This document shows positions 42,940 to 45,000 of a stretch of 45,000 nt of DNA, in pieces. Source of the stretch: Chondrilla cf. caribensis (taxonomy: Eukaryota > Porifera > Demospongiae > Chondrillida > Chondrillidae); NCBI GenBank assembly GCA_964020155.1, contig OZ026557.1, positions 1,362,501-1,407,500 on the forward strand, given 5' to 3'. Numbering within the stretch: position 1 is the first letter of the stretch; the number at the start of each line of letters is the position of its first letter. A model generated the notes under the pieces. It was not told the origin of the DNA. It saw only the letters and a list, made by a program, of their open reading frames with translations, and made no database searches. Made by a program: the position numbers and the translations under genes.

Positions 42940-43489
42940 CACAGGTTCAGTCACAAAATACAACGAGAACAATAAGCCACTTTTAGACAAAAGAAGTGTC
43001 GGCCCTCTCCTGTTATGGTCGGCGAGAATTTTTGGATAACTCCGGATACTTGACTAATGACGATTATAATAATTATCATAATAATACTGTATAAATTTTC
43101 TTCATCTGGTAGCTGGCCACGTGCAATACCGTATATATCTTATATTAGAAATTTTTATACCATGCATACTGGACACACGTACACACACACACACACACAC
43201 ATATATATACGTACATGTACACACACATTTTATAGGTAAATATATTATAATATTAAAAAAAAACTATATATAATAAACCAGCAGGACGTATAATGGTACA
43301 GCACTCCATACGAAAAACCCTATTAAAAACAACATATTATGTGAACAAGCACTTGCATATATATGTACAAGCTGAATTGAATATCAATGTTGTTTGAATG
43401 ATTAAAAAATTGACAATAATAGTGATATCAATAATTACATTCATTGCAAATAATTTAGTTAAATTAGATGTGTTATGTGTGCCAATCAG
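42940..43489. other. Spacer between the NB-ARC gene and the eIF4G-type gene
   Basis: 550 bp, AT-rich, with a short CA run near 43180-43200. It must hold the NB-ARC gene promoter and the 3' UTR of the upstream gene. No ORF is supported. Confidence 0.5.
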
Positions 43490-45000
43490 TTACTGCCCAT
43501 CCTGGCCATCAACAGATCTCAACCATTCCATGAACGGCTTGGCCGACATCAGTGCCACTCCCCGTCCTTCAAGGTCCTCCCTACCTTCTTCTTCCCACAA
43601 CATGAAGGTGTCCTCTCCAATCACATCTTGTTCGTAAAGAAGAGTGAACATTTTATCGATAATACCTGAAAGGATAGGATGAATATTTGAATAACCTGCG
43701 TACGCCTTTAATAAAGTGAGTGTGTGTGTGTGTGTGTGTTGTGTGTGTACACGTGTGTTGTGTATGTAAACATGTACCAACCTTTGGGATGTTGTTTCTT
43801 GCTGAGAGTCACTTGTAGTCCATAAATAATGTCGATCTGAAGGTTACTATGATGATCTACAAAGTGCTTCAGTACAGGACACCGCCGAACCAACAGATCC
43901 GACTTGTACACTACACTATCACCAGATCCTGTGAGGGGAGGGCACAGGTATACAGATTACGTGCAATAGTTCCGATAATATAATCATCATTCTCTACTTC
44001 CACTATCGTAATAATGATAATGAATATGTACCATCATGATAACACTTCTTCCATTGTAAATTTCAGAAAATGTACACAGTATTACCAGCTCAACAACTAG
44101 ATTCATTCGTACGTATATTGTTAAACACATACTTTCATGTGTTTAACAGTTTATTTCATCTACTTCTAAACCGGCATTTTCAGACTGAGTCCTATGCTTT
44201 AAGTTTTAATCAGAAGGTGTATACAGCTGTAGATATAGGACCCACTTTGAGAAAGAATGAACTTGTGGTTGGAAAAGAAGCTCAATGTTGAAAACAATGG
44301 CCGTACCACACATATAATAATAAGAATCATGGCAGTGGATGAACACTTGTATTAAGGCTATAACCAATCAGTAAAAGGCAACAAAATACGCAACTATGCA
44401 ATAACAGATTAAGATCAGATGTATGTGTACACACACTGTACGTTTTCAAATGTAGAGTATGTACATGGCCACGTACATCAGTCAATCTGACTCACCACTG
44501 ACACCAGCGTTGACGAGAGCACACGACAGACTGTATATGAAAGGAGGCGAGTGACAGTGCTCAGAATGGTACTTCTGTGAGGAGAGGGAGCAACACACGT
44601 ACATGACCCATGTAATGTGTACAAAAGTGTTAGAGCCCAATTCTGAATTTGGAAGTGTGCCTGAAGTACATAATAGCGTTGGAATTTACAATTTGTGAAA
44701 CTGAGGAATAGTGGTCCTATTACCACGATGGTCTGGAAACTGGTGGTCTGGACATGAGGTTCTAGCATGAATGCATACAACAACACACTTGATACTTACG
44801 CACATACGTATGTTCAACACCACACACATAATATTATGAAGGTATGTACATACATACATTTATAACCCATGTATATGTATACACTCAACTCAAACAAACC
44901 TCAATAAATGAAACTACATCGTCATTTGTGTCTTCTAATGAGATCAGTTTGTGTTGTAGTCTATGGACCCATTCTTGTTGCATGTCATGTGACACACCAC
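43490..45000 (-). CDS. eIF4G-type gene, C-terminal W2 domain exons, 5' part beyond window
   Basis: Four exons: 45000-44900 (partial), 44574-44496, 43928-43782 and 43665-43490. All have GT..AG borders and matching phases (0, 1, 1). The joined product ends with the W2 (eIF5C-type) HEAT domain: DDVVSFIE-KYHSEHCHSPPF, PVLKHFVDHHSNLQIDIIYG, MFTLLYEQDVIGEDTFMLWE, GRGVALMSAKPFMEWLRS, then DGQDGQ and TAA. The ED.F..W and G.GVAL.S...F..WLR signatures are those of eIF4G1/eIF4G3 C-termini. In that family W2 recruits the MNK kinase and the protein is the translation-initiation scaffold. The death-associated relative eIF4G2 is an alternative, since only this domain is visible. Confidence 0.82.
43713..43750. 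repeat. Short GT microsatellite in eIF4G-type intron
   Basis: Imperfect GT run between the last two exons. Confidence 0.85.

Overview
This is eukaryotic, almost certainly metazoan, DNA. Coding sequence is split by introns with GT..AG borders. Recognisable proteins include RING/B-box/filamin/NHL (TRIM-NHL) proteins, Roc-COR and death-domain proteins, a GIGYF-like C-terminus, a CARD-like/death-domain/NB-ARC protein and the C-terminal W2 domain of eIF4G. The compact layout, the short introns and the mix of death-fold, ROCO and TRIM-NHL genes suggest a demosponge or another early-branching animal; the species cannot be fixed from the sequence. No bacterial operon, CRISPR array, rRNA or convincing tRNA was seen.

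Layout. (1) 1-7295, minus strand: a TRIM-NHL gene cut by the window edge, then a ROCO gene with a large Roc-COR exon (5113-7295) and a C-terminal death-domain exon (4087-4376). (2) 7515-11740: a tandem duplication of about 2.1 kb. Each copy carries two minus-strand exons of a degenerate Ras/Rab-like GTPase and one plus-strand GIGYF-like exon. The second GTPase exon is phase-compatible with the downstream Roc exon. (3) 11610-30474: a repeated array in which plus-strand GIGYF-like 3' gene pieces alternate with minus-strand TRIM-NHL genes at 13498-15831, 20267-22606 and 28131-30474, the last split by a frameshift. Large minisatellites (26-bp and 35-bp units) and long CA/GT microsatellites lie between them. 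(4) 30475-33955: a second copy of the region upstream of the first TRIM-NHL gene, with a truncated ROCO gene. (5) 33956-36010: a diverged copy of the 8.67-9.4 kb duplicated sequence, interrupted by an 866-bp DNA transposon with long inverted repeats, a 6-bp target duplication and a helix-turn-helix ORF. (6) 36564-42939, minus strand: a four-exon gene whose exon phases agree throughout, predicted to encode 1342 residues: CARD-like domain, death domain, transmembrane helix, NB-ARC ATPase, helical (TPR-like) region and about five or six C-terminal membrane segments. (7) 43490-45000, minus strand: the last four exons of an eIF4G-type gene, running off the right edge.

Biologically the window looks like a fast-evolving innate-immunity or cell-death neighbourhood: ubiquitin-ligase-like TRIM-NHL paralogs with exchanged middle modules, a death-domain ROCO GTPase, and a membrane-anchored NB-ARC receptor-like protein. 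It is being reshaped by segmental duplication, microsatellite-associated exon loss and small DNA transposons. The membrane-spanning CARD/DD/NB-ARC gene and the possible Ras-like/Roc-COR/death-domain fusion are the best candidates for something undescribed.
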